Positions 41,080 to 49,810 of a DNA stretch of 64,000 bases are shown here, one piece after another; within the stretch, counting starts at the first letter, position 1; every line of letters begins with the position of its first letter. The notes beneath the pieces are model-generated. The model worked only from the letters and a program-made list of their open reading frames with translations. It had not been told where the DNA came from and did not search any database. This DNA is from Paenibacillus_I sp035510375 (GTDB lineage: Bacteria > Bacillota > Bacilli > Paenibacillales > Paenibacillaceae), in the NCBI RefSeq assembly GCF_035510375.1, contig NZ_DATKHG010000035.1; one strand, given 5' to 3'. Both the position numbers and the translations under genes were made by a program.

Positions 41080-43017
41080 TTACACCCGTTTGGCCGCAAT
41101 CTCGTCAGCCAGCAGCGCCAGCGTTTCTTGAACGGGCCTGGCCCCGAGATCGCCTTCGCCGCGCTTGCGCACCGATACCGTTCCGCCGCTCTCCTCATTC
41201 TCGCCGACGATCAGCATATACGGAATTTTCTCAAGCTGCGCTTCGCGGATTTTGTAGCCCATCTTCTCGTTGCGCAGGTCGGATTCGGCCCGCACGCCGC
41301 CCGCGACCAGCTTTTCTTCCACTTCCTTGGCGTATGCCTCGTAAGCCATCGATACCGGAATGACGCGGGCTTGAACAGGCGAAAGCCATAGCGGCAGCGC
41401 GCCGACGAAATTTTCGAGCAGGAAGGCGGTCATCCGTTCCATCGTGCTGATGATGCCGCGGTGGATAACGACCGGGCGGTGTTTTTTGCCGTCTTCGCCG
41501 ACATATTCGAGCTCGAACCGCTCCGGCAGCAGGAAGTCGAGCTGCGCCGTCGACAGCGTCTCCTCTTTGCCGAGCGCGGTCTTGATCTGGACGTCCAGCT
41601 TCGGCCCGTAGAAGGCGGCTTCGCCTTCGGCCTCGAAATACGGCAGCCCCAGCTCGTCGACGACCTCCTTAAGCATACGCTGCGACATTTCCCACATCTC
41701 ATCATTCGGGAAATATTTCTCCGTATCCTGCGGATCGCGGTACGACAGGCGGAACCGGTACTCCTTGATGCCGAAATCCGCATAGACCTGCTGAATCAGC
41801 TGCACGACGCGGGCGAACTCCGACTTGATCTGATCCGGCCGGGCAAAAATATGCGCGTCGTTCAGCGTCATTGCACGGACACGGTGCAGGCCGGTCAGCG
41901 CGCCGGACATCTCGTACCGGTGCATCGTGCCGAGCTCGGCGATCCGGATCGGCAGGTCGCGGTAGCTGCGCATGTCGCTCTTGTACACCATCATATGGTG
42001 CGGGCAGTTCATCGGACGGAGCACGAGCTCCTCGTTGTCCATCTGCATCGGCGGGAACATATCCTCCTGGTAATGCTCCCAGTGTCCGGATATTTTGTAC
42101 AGCTCCACGCTGCCCATGACCGGCGTGTACACATGCTGGTAGCCTAACCGCTCCTCCAGGTCGACAATGTAACGCTCAAGCGTGCGGCGAACCTTGGCGC
42201 CGTTCGGCAGCCAGATCGGCAAACCCTGGCCGACTTCCTTCGCGAACGTGAACATGCCGAGCTCTTTGCCGAGCTTGCGGTGATCGCGCTTCTTCGCTTC
42301 CTCGAGAAAATGGAGATGCTCATCCAGCTGCGCCTTCTTGGGGAAGGCGGTCCCGTAAATGCGCTGCAGCATCTTGTTCCTGGAATCGCCGCGCCAGTAG
42401 GCGCCCGCCAGGCTGAGCAGCTTGAACGCCTTGATCCGTCCCGTCGACGGCAGATGCGGCCCGCGGCACAGGTCGAAAAACTCGCCTTGGTCATAGATCG
42501 TAATGACCGAATCGGCCGGCAGATCCCGGATCAGTTCCAGCTTCAGATTGTCGCCGAGCTCGGTGAAGATCGCCGTCGCCTCGTCGCGGCCGACCACACG
42601 GCGCCGGATCGGCAGATCCTCCTTGACGATGCGCTCCATTTCCTTCTCGATCTTCTCGAGGTCCTCGGGCGTAAGCGACTGCTCCATCTCGATATCGTAA
42701 TAGAAGCCGTCCTCGATCACCGGACCGATCCCCAGCTTCACGTTCCTGTCGCCGTACAGCCGCTTGATCGCCTGTGCCATCAGATGCGCTGTGCTGTGGC
42801 GGTAAACCTCCAGGCCGTCCGCGCTGTCTAGCGTCACGATTTCGAGCGCCGCATCCTGCTCGAGCGGCGCATACACATCGACAACCTTGCCGTCCACCTT
42901 GCCGGCGACCGCGTTTTTTCGCAAGCCGGGGCTGATCGAGCCGGCCACCTCCTCGACCGTCGTGCCCGCCGGATACTCCCTCACGGCGCCGTCCGGAAAT
43001 TTCACTTGAATCGACAT
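41080..43017 (-). CDS. thrS: Threonyl-tRNA synthetase
   Basis: A 645-residue class II synthetase: TGS domain (1-63), editing domain with the HSTAHLMAQAIKR and DLCRGPHL residues, catalytic core with RPMNCPHHMMVYK and MHRYEMSGALTGLHRVR (motif 2), and a C-terminal anticodon-binding domain (PVQARVIPVS, RNEKMGYKIREAQ). ATG 43017 has GGAGGAGG about 8 bases upstream. Expression is controlled by the T-box leader at 43043-43330. The ytxC gene lies upstream, the same order as in B. subtilis. Confidence 0.97.
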   Translation of the reverse strand: MSIQVKFPDGAVREYPAGTTVEEVAGSISPGLRKNAVAGKVDGKVVDVYAPLEQDAALEIVTLDSADGLEVYRHSTAHLMAQAIKRLYGDRNVKLGIGPVIEDGFYYDIEMEQSLTPEDLEKIEKEMERIVKEDLPIRRRVVGRDEATAIFTELGDNLKLELIRDLPADSVITIYDQGEFFDLCRGPHLPSTGRIKAFKLLSLAGAYWRGDSRNKMLQRIYGTAFPKKAQLDEHLHFLEEAKKRDHRKLGKELGMFTFAKEVGQGLPIWLPNGAKVRRTLERYIVDLEERLGYQHVYTPVMGSVELYKISGHWEHYQEDMFPPMQMDNEELVLRPMNCPHHMMVYKSDMRSYRDLPIRIAELGTMHRYEMSGALTGLHRVRAMTLNDAHIFARPDQIKSEFARVVQLIQQVYADFGIKEYRFRLSYRDPQDTEKYFPNDEMWEMSQRMLKEVVDELGLPYFEAEGEAAFYGPKLDVQIKTALGKEETLSTAQLDFLLPERFELEYVGEDGKKHRPVVIHRGIISTMERMTAFLLENFVGALPLWLSPVQARVIPVSMAYEAYAKEVEEKLVAGGVRAESDLRNEKMGYKIREAQLEKIPYMLIVGENEESGGTVSVRKRGEGDLGARPVQETLALLADEIAAKRV

Positions 43018-43042
43018 TTTCACAACCTCCTCCATAATGAAA

Positions 43043-43330
43043 GAAAACAAAAAAAAACACACGTCCCGATAGGGACGAGCGCTTGATCACCCGTGGTTCC
43101 ACCCTCATTCGATACGTCCGGCGCATGAAGCGGCCGAGGCACGTATCCTCGAGCATCCCGTAACGGGGATGAACCGGCGCGGCTTACCCACCGTCACCCG
43201 AAGGAGACCGGCTTCAACCGCACAGCTTCAAAGGGGTATTTCCGCCAGTGCTCTCGGAAGGAAATTGCAGCCGGGTCTCCTCTCTCTGGACCGCGCACGG
43301 GGCCGAAACATGTCTTTGTCGTCGCTGATG
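43043..43330 (-). promoter_or_regulatory. T-box riboswitch leader of thrS
   Basis: The minus strand carries the T-box sequence AGGGTGGAACCACGG (43105-43091) followed by the terminator CGTCCC-loop-GGGACG (43077-43062) and a long T run. Uncharged tRNA-Thr should favour the antiterminator. About 220 bases of stem I-III sequence lie upstream; I could not place the specifier codon with confidence. Confidence 0.92.
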
Positions 43331-43336
43331 AACCCC

Positions 43337-43366
43337 ATTATAAACCGCTCCGCGCACAGCGGTCAA
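43337..43366 (-). promoter_or_regulatory. Sigma-A promoter of thrS
   Basis: TTGACC (43366-43361), 18-base spacer, TATAAT (43342-43337) on the minus strand. The -35 covers the ytxC stop codon, so thrS has its own promoter inside the end of ytxC. Confidence 0.8.
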
Positions 43367-44295
43367 GTGGAACGGCGGTCTCCCGGCTTGAACGCACCCT
43401 CGAAGAACGTTACGCACGAACGGCAGCCCGTACAGACGGTCACGCGCCGGTCGAAAATCGCTTCAATCGTCCGGATGACGGACAGCTCCTCCTGCCGCGT
43501 ATGAATGACGATGCGCTCCGGCGCAATCGAGATCAAGTGGCTCACCACCATGTCCTCGACATTCATTTCGGACTCGATCATCTCGGCCACGATCCGGTCG
43601 ACGGGCCGGCTCTCGATCGGCTCGTACCGCTCGTCATACAAGGTGAATTGGCTGTCCTGCACATGCATCAAATGGACGACGGGCACTTTTGTTTCCTGCA
43701 AGCAAACGAAATACCGGAGCAAGGAAATGAATTCCTGATATTGTTTGTCCATCACGAATTCATCCACCGCATATTCGACGATCTCCCTCAGCTCCTCCCG
43801 ATAGGAGGCAAGCCGGAATGTGATGTAACCGTCCAGATGGATGCGCGGCTGCTGCTTCAAAAACGCTTCCAATTCACTCGCCACCTTCCGCTTGCGTCTG
43901 CCGCGGCTGTCGGCGGTGTGGCCGTTTTCCTCGGAGGAGCCGTTGCCGTACAAAAACTGCCGGCAGTGCCATACGATTTTATCGAGATCCTCGTCCCGTT
44001 CATAATGGAACTGCTTGCGGGCGATCGAACGAAGCAGGACGGCTTCCGACTCGAGCAGCACATATTCGGCCATCCCGACCGCCGCGTGCCTGAGAACGGC
44101 AGCCCGGCTTTCGCCCTCGGAACAGCCCCCGCGGCGATCGACATACCGCAGCCGGCCCGAATCCGAATCGACCTCCCATACGCCGGAATCGGAGGAGAGA
44201 CTATGTAAATCCGCGAACGCATCGGACAAACAGCGGGTCAGACGGGACATTTTATCTTCGGAAGAGGACGTCAGGGTAATCGAAAATACCTCCAT
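43363..44295 (-). CDS. ytxC: YtxC-like putative sporulation protein
   Basis: A 310-residue soluble protein of the YtxC family, listed as sporulation-associated but of unknown biochemistry. Conserved parts are DGYITFRLASYREEL, the VDEFVMDKQYQEFISLLRYF segment and the C-terminal CTGCRSC, a possible metal site. AAAGGAG precedes the ATG. As in B. subtilis it sits directly upstream of thrS. Confidence 0.85.
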   Translation of the reverse strand: MEVFSITLTSSSEDKMSRLTRCLSDAFADLHSLSSDSGVWEVDSDSGRLRYVDRRGGCSEGESRAAVLRHAAVGMAEYVLLESEAVLLRSIARKQFHYERDEDLDKIVWHCRQFLYGNGSSEENGHTADSRGRRKRKVASELEAFLKQQPRIHLDGYITFRLASYREELREIVEYAVDEFVMDKQYQEFISLLRYFVCLQETKVPVVHLMHVQDSQFTLYDERYEPIESRPVDRIVAEMIESEMNVEDMVVSHLISIAPERIVIHTRQEELSVIRTIEAIFDRRVTVCTGCRSCVTFFEGAFKPGDRRST

Positions 44296-44505
44296 ACGCT
44301 CACTCCTTTCCGTAACAGTATATGGTCGCGGATGGAGGGATATACGAAAGCGGAAGTGGCAAAATCAACCCGAAACGCCAGCGAAAAATGGCGGCCGCCG
44401 TTTGCTTATTGCGGGGCAGGCATCACGGAGCGGTCCTCACGGTTCCGGCGCCAACCGAACGAAAAGCCCGCCACCGTGAGGCGGCAGGCATGAACGAGCT
44501 CCGAT

Positions 44506-45642
44506 TCAGTTCTGCATGACGAAATCCTGGCCGACGTCGTCCGTTTCGCGGTAAACCTTCAGCAGCTCATAGCGCGTATTGCGCTGCGCCGGAATTTTGC
44601 CGGCCTCGCGGATAAGCTCCAGAATAAGGCCGATATTGACTTTGTGGGTCGTGCCCGCGGCCGACACGACGTTCTCCTCGATCATCGTGCTGCCGAAATC
44701 GTTGCAGCCGTAACTCAGCGACAGCTTGCCGATCTCGGGTCCCATCGTCACCCAGGACGACTGGAAGTTGTCGATGTTGTCGAGCGTGATCCGGCTGATG
44801 GCCAGCGTCTTGAGGTACTCCTCGGGCGTCGCCTTCTCGCGCTTCATGTTCGTGTTGTCCGGCTGGAACGTCCACGGGATGAAGGCGAGGAAGCCTGCCG
44901 ACGCGTAGCCGTTCGCCAGGCACTCGTCCTGCGCGTCGCGCACCCGGTGCAGGTGCAGGGCCCTTTCCTCCATCGACTCGCCGAAGCCGATGACCATCGT
45001 CGCCGTCGTATTCATGCCGATCCGGTGGGCCGTCTTCATGACGTCCATCCAATCCGTCCACGAGCCCTTCAGCTTGCTGATCCTGCGGCGGGTCCGGTCG
45101 TCGAGAATTTCCGCGCCGCCGCCCGGCAGAGAGTCGAGCCCCGACTCATGCAAGGCGCGCACGACCTCCTCCAGCGTAAGACCGCCGGATACGTCCTTCA
45201 TCTTATGAATTTCCGCCGGCGAGAACGAATGCATCGTAATGTCCGGAAACCGCTGCTTGATCGCGCGCAGCAGATCGGTGTAGTAGGTGAACGGCAGGTT
45301 CGGGTTCGTGCCGCCCTGCATCAGTATTTCAGTTCCGCCTACCTCTATCGTTTCCTTGATTTTAGTGAAAATCGTCTCGTCCGGGAGCACGTAGCCCTCC
45401 GCCGAGCCCGGCGGCCGGTAAAACGCGCAGAAACGGCAGTAAACGTCGCACACGTTCGTATAGTTAATGTTCCGCCCGACCACGAACGTCGCGATCGGCT
45501 GCGGATGGCGCCGCAGCATGAGCCGGTTGGCGACATGGCCCATTTTCTCGATCTGATCCGATTCGAACAGCGCTGCGGTATCCTCCACGCTGAGTCGTTC
45601 TCCAAGCAAGGCTTGCTCCAGTATGCGGTCCACTTGGCTCAT
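44506..45642 (-). CDS. mqnC: Cyclic dehypoxanthinyl futalosine synthase (radical SAM)
   Basis: A 378-residue radical SAM enzyme of the futalosine route to menaquinone. The cluster motif is C65-x3-C69-x2-C72 (NVCDVYCRFCAFYR); family marks are LMQGGTNPNLPF, SLPGGGAEIL and FIPWTFQPDNT. It cyclises dehypoxanthine futalosine. B. subtilis uses the classical Men pathway instead, so this points to futalosine-type menaquinone synthesis here. Other mqn genes are not in the window. AAGGAGGG precedes the ATG. Close relatives MqnE and CofH differ in the motif surroundings. Confidence 0.92.
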   Translation of the reverse strand: MSQVDRILEQALLGERLSVEDTAALFESDQIEKMGHVANRLMLRRHPQPIATFVVGRNINYTNVCDVYCRFCAFYRPPGSAEGYVLPDETIFTKIKETIEVGGTEILMQGGTNPNLPFTYYTDLLRAIKQRFPDITMHSFSPAEIHKMKDVSGGLTLEEVVRALHESGLDSLPGGGAEILDDRTRRRISKLKGSWTDWMDVMKTAHRIGMNTTATMVIGFGESMEERALHLHRVRDAQDECLANGYASAGFLAFIPWTFQPDNTNMKREKATPEEYLKTLAISRITLDNIDNFQSSWVTMGPEIGKLSLSYGCNDFGSTMIEENVVSAAGTTHKVNIGLILELIREAGKIPAQRNTRYELLKVYRETDDVGQDFVMQN

Positions 45643-45730
45643 TTCGTTCGGACCCTCCTTCTCCCGGGGAGCCTTCCGCTCCCTGTCTGCCTCATCGCGT
45701 TGAGACTTACTATAATAAGTATATTAACAC

Positions 45731-45760
45731 AAAAAGGCCTGCTCAGTCACCTGAGAGGCC
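45731..45760 (-). terminator. Terminator overlapping the patB stop codon
   Basis: GGCCTCTCAG / CTGAGCAGGCC arms on the minus strand followed by TTTTT. The TGA stop of patB lies in the loop, so gene end and terminator overlap. Confidence 0.8.
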
Positions 45761-46940
45761 CGGATTCGCGAACCGCTTCGGCGAAGCGTTCAAGCGCCTC
45801 GACCAGAATCGAACGCGGACATGCGAGATTGACGCGAAGATACCCCGCACCCTGCCTGCCGAACACCGAGCCTTCGCTGAACGCGACGCCCGCCCGCTCA
45901 AACATCAGCCGCTTGAGCTCCCGCGGATCCTCCGAAACGGCTCGGCAATCCATCCATACCATATACGTGCCTTCCGGCCTGATCGGCTTTACTTGCGGAA
46001 TATGGCGCTCCACATAATCGAGCAGCGTCCGCAAATTGCCTTCCAAATAAACGAGCAGCTGGTCCAGCCACTCATCGCCGTGCGTGTAGCTGCTGACGAC
46101 CGCGGTCAGGCCGAAAAAGCTTTCCATGTGCAGCGACAACGTCTTCAGCGCGCGATTGTATTTCAGCCTGTGCGCCTCGTTCGGTATAATGACGGACGCC
46201 GCTTGCAAGCCCGCCAGATTGAACGTCTTGCTCGGCGCGATGCAGGTAATGGAAGCCTGCGCGAATGCGTCCGAGACGGAAGCGAACGGCGTATGGCGGT
46301 GCCCGCCGAATACGAGATCGTGGTGGATCTCGTCGGCGACCACCAGCACGCCGTACCGGAGGCAGATGTCGCCGAGCCGCTCGAGCTCTTCGCGCGTCCA
46401 GACGCGGCCGCCCGGGTTGTGAGGCGAGCACAGCAGCAGCAGCTTGGCCCCTTCCGCCGCCTGGCGCTCAAGCAGCTCGAAATCCATTGTGAACCGGCCG
46501 TCGCGCTCAACGAGCGCGTTGTCCACGACGGTGCGGCCGTTCATCCGGATCACGTCGTAGAACGGATAATACACCGGCGATTGCAGAATGACGCCGTCTC
46601 CCGGCTCCGTAAACGTCTGGACGATGATGCTGAGCGCAGGCACGATGCCCGGGCTTGAGCTGATCCATTCATGCTTGACGGTCCAGCTGTGGCGGCGTGA
46701 CAGCCAGCCGGCGACCGCTTCATAGTATTCGTCCGTCCGGATCGTGTAGCCGTATATGCCCTCCTGCGCCCGCTTCGTAATCGCCTCGACCACCTCGCGA
46801 GGCGGCTCGAAATCCATATCGGCGACCCACAGCGGCAGAATGTCGGCGCGGCCGAACAGCTTCTCCGATTGGTCCCACTTGTAGGAGGCCGTGCCGCCGC
46901 GCGCGACGACCCGGTCAAAATCATATTGACGGCTTGCCAT
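45747..46940 (-). CDS. patB: PatB/MalY-type cystathionine beta-lyase
   Basis: A 397-residue fold-type I PLP enzyme of the PatB/MalY group, which cleaves cystathionine or cysteine to homocysteine or sulfide, pyruvate and ammonia. N-terminal FDRVVARGGTASYKWD, LPLWVADMDFEPP and the PLP lysine in CIAPSKTFNLAGLQ are typical. It starts six bases after metI, as last gene of metA-metI-patB, so it probably serves as the MetC step of methionine synthesis. Confidence 0.92.
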   Translation of the reverse strand: MASRQYDFDRVVARGGTASYKWDQSEKLFGRADILPLWVADMDFEPPREVVEAITKRAQEGIYGYTIRTDEYYEAVAGWLSRRHSWTVKHEWISSSPGIVPALSIIVQTFTEPGDGVILQSPVYYPFYDVIRMNGRTVVDNALVERDGRFTMDFELLERQAAEGAKLLLLCSPHNPGGRVWTREELERLGDICLRYGVLVVADEIHHDLVFGGHRHTPFASVSDAFAQASITCIAPSKTFNLAGLQAASVIIPNEAHRLKYNRALKTLSLHMESFFGLTAVVSSYTHGDEWLDQLLVYLEGNLRTLLDYVERHIPQVKPIRPEGTYMVWMDCRAVSEDPRELKRLMFERAGVAFSEGSVFGRQGAGYLRVNLACPRSILVEALERFAEAVRESGPLR

Positions 46941-46946
46941 GTCCGA

Positions 46947-48104
46947 TCACTCCCCGATTTCCCGTGCGGCCGCGTCGAGCGCGCCGCCAAGATCCTCAAT
47001 CAAATCATCCGCATGCTCGATGCCTACGGAGAACCGGAGAAGACGGTCGTCCACGCCGATCTTGCGGCGGATTTCCTCCGGAATGTCCGCATGCGTCTGG
47101 ACGGCCGGGTACGTCATCAGCGATTCGACGCCGCCGAGGCTCTCGGCGAACGCAATCAGCCTGATGTGGCGGAGAATCGGCTCGACATACCGGGCATCCT
47201 TCAGGCGAAATGAGAAAATGCCGGTATTGCCCGACGACTGCCGGTTCTGCACCTCGTGTCCCGGATGGTGGGGCAGCGCCGGGTAATACACCTCTTCGAC
47301 CGCCGGATGCTCCAGCAGAAATTCCGCCAGCCGCGTCGCGTTGTACTGGTGGCGCTCCATGCGAAGCGCCAGCGTCTTCATGCCGCGCATCAGCAGCCAC
47401 GAATCCTGCGGCCCGAGCACGGCGCCGATCGAATTATGGAGGAAAAACATCCGCTCCGACAGCTCCTTGCCCTTCGTGACGATCAGGCCCGCGAGCACGT
47501 CGTTATGTCCGCCGAGGTATTTGGTCGCGCTATGGATGATGATGTCCGCGCCGAGCTCGATCGGGCGCTGGAAGAACGGCGTGAGCAGCGTGTTGTCGAC
47601 GATGACGAGCAGTCCTTTGCTTCTCGCCCATTCGCTGACCCGCGCCAGATCGGTGATCATCATGAGCGGATTGGTCGGCGTCTCGATCAGAACCGCCTTC
47701 GTGTTCGGCCGGCGAAGCGACTCCAGCCCGTCGAGATCGTTCGTGTCGACGTAGGAGGCGGTCACGCCGAAGCGCGACATGATTTTCTCCAGCAGCCGGT
47801 ATGTACCGCCGTACAGATCCAGCGATACGAGCAGGTGGTCCCCCTGGCCGAACAGCGCGAAGATCGTCTGCAGCGCCGCCATGCCCGAGCTGCAGGCAAA
47901 GCCGGCGTCGCCGCTCTCCAGCTCGGCCGCGGCCGCCTCCAGCACGGAGCGGGTCGGATTTTTCGTCCGAGAGTAGTCGAAGCCCGTGCTTTCGCCCAGC
48001 TTCGGGTGGCGGAACGCGGTCGCCTGATAAACCGGGTAGCTTACCGCTCCGGTTACGGGTTCGTTTTGTGATCCGATCTGTGCCAAACGGCTTTCGATTT
48101 TCAT
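46947..48104 (-). CDS. metI: Cystathionine gamma-synthase / O-acetylhomoserine thiolyase
   Basis: A 385-residue Cys/Met-metabolism PLP enzyme very close to B. subtilis MetI (STGFDYSRTKNPTR, SSGMAALQTIFALF, HSATKYLGGHNDVLAG with the PLP lysine, RLLRFSVGIEHADDL). It joins acylated homoserine with cysteine or sulfide. ATG 48104 has AAGGAG upstream; an ATG six codons earlier lacks spacing. Middle gene of the S-box-controlled operon. Confidence 0.93.
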   Translation of the reverse strand: MKIESRLAQIGSQNEPVTGAVSYPVYQATAFRHPKLGESTGFDYSRTKNPTRSVLEAAAAELESGDAGFACSSGMAALQTIFALFGQGDHLLVSLDLYGGTYRLLEKIMSRFGVTASYVDTNDLDGLESLRRPNTKAVLIETPTNPLMMITDLARVSEWARSKGLLVIVDNTLLTPFFQRPIELGADIIIHSATKYLGGHNDVLAGLIVTKGKELSERMFFLHNSIGAVLGPQDSWLLMRGMKTLALRMERHQYNATRLAEFLLEHPAVEEVYYPALPHHPGHEVQNRQSSGNTGIFSFRLKDARYVEPILRHIRLIAFAESLGGVESLMTYPAVQTHADIPEEIRRKIGVDDRLLRFSVGIEHADDLIEDLGGALDAAAREIGE

Positions 48105-48155
48105 GAACGGATGCTCCTTCATCGTTTAGTATTTTCCGTGCTGCCGGGCGGCGGC

Positions 48156-49073
48156 TCAGATGCCGGCTCCCAGATCGTAAGGCGTCTGCTGGTACACATA
48201 ATAGTTCAGCCAGTTCGAGAACAGCAGGTTGGCGTGCGCGCGCCACGAGGACAGCGGCAGCCTCGCCGGGTCGTCGCCCGGAAAATAGTTTTTCGGCACG
48301 TCGATGCGCAGCCCCTTGGCCTTGTCGCGGTCATACTCCCATTTCAGCGACAGCGGATCGTACTCCGAATGGCCGGTGACGAAAATTTGCTTCCCGTCCT
48401 TCGACGCCACCAGATAGACGCCCGAGTCCGGCGATTCGGACAGCACCTCGAGGCTGTCGACCTTGTCGATATCCGAACGCAGCACATCCGTATGGCGCGA
48501 CTGCGGGACGAAGAAAAGCTCGTCGAAGCCGCGCAGCAGCGGTATGTTGCGCTTCACCACCGTGTGCGGGAACACGCCGAATATTTTCTCGGGCACGTCG
48601 TACTTGGGGATGCCGTAATGGTGGTACAGCCCCGCCTGGGCGGCCCAACAAATATGGAACGTCGAGGTGACCGAGCGGCGGGACCAGTCCATGATGTCCT
48701 TTAATTCTTCCCAATACGTCACTTCCTCGAACGGCAGGTGCTCCACCGGCGCGCCGGTGATGATCATGCCGTCGTAATACTGGTGGGCGATATCGTCGAA
48801 CGTTTTGTAGAAAGACTCCAGATGCTCAGCGGACGTATTCTTGGAGGTATGGGTCTTCGGATGGAGCAGCACGACCTCCACCTGCAGCGGCGTATTGCCG
48901 ATCAGGCGCAAAATCTGGGTTTCCGTCGTCTCCTTCGTCGGCATCAGATTCAGAATCGCGATGCGCAGCGGTCGGATATCCTGGTGAAAAGCGACCGACT
49001 CGTCCATGACGAAAATGTTCTCGTTTGCTAAAATTTCTTTGGCCGGCAGGTTGTCCGGAACTTTAATCGGCAT
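48156..49073 (-). CDS. metA: Homoserine O-acetyl/succinyltransferase
   Basis: A 305-residue MetA-family acyltransferase, first committed step of methionine synthesis. The catalytic cysteine is in FHICWAAQAG (near 142), with the GHSEYD His/Glu pair near 235-237. Bacillus members of this family mostly use acetyl-CoA despite the succinyltransferase name. AAAGGAG precedes the ATG. First gene after the S-box riboswitch. Confidence 0.95.
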   Translation of the reverse strand: MPIKVPDNLPAKEILANENIFVMDESVAFHQDIRPLRIAILNLMPTKETTETQILRLIGNTPLQVEVVLLHPKTHTSKNTSAEHLESFYKTFDDIAHQYYDGMIITGAPVEHLPFEEVTYWEELKDIMDWSRRSVTSTFHICWAAQAGLYHHYGIPKYDVPEKIFGVFPHTVVKRNIPLLRGFDELFFVPQSRHTDVLRSDIDKVDSLEVLSESPDSGVYLVASKDGKQIFVTGHSEYDPLSLKWEYDRDKAKGLRIDVPKNYFPGDDPARLPLSSWRAHANLLFSNWLNYYVYQQTPYDLGAGI

Positions 49074-49138
49074 GCAGGCTCACTCCTTTGTAAGATTTGG
49101 CATCGCATCAAAAGCTTGAAGGGAGAGAGCAGAAAGAA

Positions 49139-49290
49139 GACCCTCTCTCACAGAGAAAGGGTCGGTTGGCTTATCACTCATGTCCCTCTCTCATCTCTCA
49201 GAAACGAACGTTTCCGCAAGAATTAGCACCGTGCTTATCGCCGGTTGCCGGGCTTCATCGGGCTAGTCCCTCCGCCTGCTCTTGATAAGA
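49139..49290 (-). promoter_or_regulatory. S-box (SAM-I) riboswitch with terminator, controlling metA-metI-patB
   Basis: Read on the minus strand: CTTATCAAGAGCAGG-CGGAGGGACTAGCCC-GATGAAGCCCGGCAACCGG, then GCACGGTGCTAATTC and TGAGAGATGAGAGAGG, all conserved S-box segments. The terminator GACCC..GGGTC (49163-49139) follows. SAM binding should stop transcription before metA. Confidence 0.95.
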
Positions 49291-49609
49291 AAGAAAGTAT
49301 TTAATTGTCCTCGAACTTTCGTTGCTTTTTAGTGTACCTCATTCCGCAATCCCCGTCAAGAACACGGAACACGGAACGGCGCATCAGCGCTGCATGAACA
49401 CGCGCAACACGAACCGCCTCTGGCCGCGGGCGGCCCGCTTTTTCGGCGTCACCTTCCCCCGCCAGGGCGAATACACTGGCTGTAGGCGCCCGGTTCCCCT
49501 TTTTCATGCTTGTATGGAGCGGACGGGCGGGAGTATACTAGACAAGGATTGACACGCTTTTCGCCTTCGGGCGGGTGTCGAAAATGACGTTAAAGGAGTG
49601 CTTGCGATT
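49291..49609. other. Gap between S-box and corA leader, nothing recognised
   Basis: I see no gene with a ribosome site here. It must hold the promoter of the met operon (just above 49290) and, near the right end, a TTGACA-like box at about 49549 that could belong to the small reading frame or corA. Confidence 0.4.
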
Positions 49610-49720
49610 ATGGAAGGCGACCGATCCGCACCCGACGGCTGCTTGTACATGTGCATAACCGGATATCGTCCGGGTCAGCGGAAGCCGGCCATGACCGCGC
49701 TGCTCTTCATGCCATCGTGA
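49610..49720 (+). CDS. Candidate 36-residue leader peptide upstream of corA
   Basis: A short frame with AAAGGAG 11 bases before its ATG, ending 90 bases before corA. The product begins MEGDRSAPDGCLYMC and is unlike any family I know. It may be a translated leader that controls corA, as in some magnesium transporter operons, or a chance frame. Confidence 0.35.
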   Translation: MEGDRSAPDGCLYMCITGYRPGQRKPAMTALLFMPS

Positions 49721-49810
49721 GCGCAGCCGCGTGAATAGCCGTCACCCTCGCTTCCCGCCGATATCCGCGGTTCTTGGGCAATTACGGATGAGCGAGAGGA
49801 GTGAACGCGG

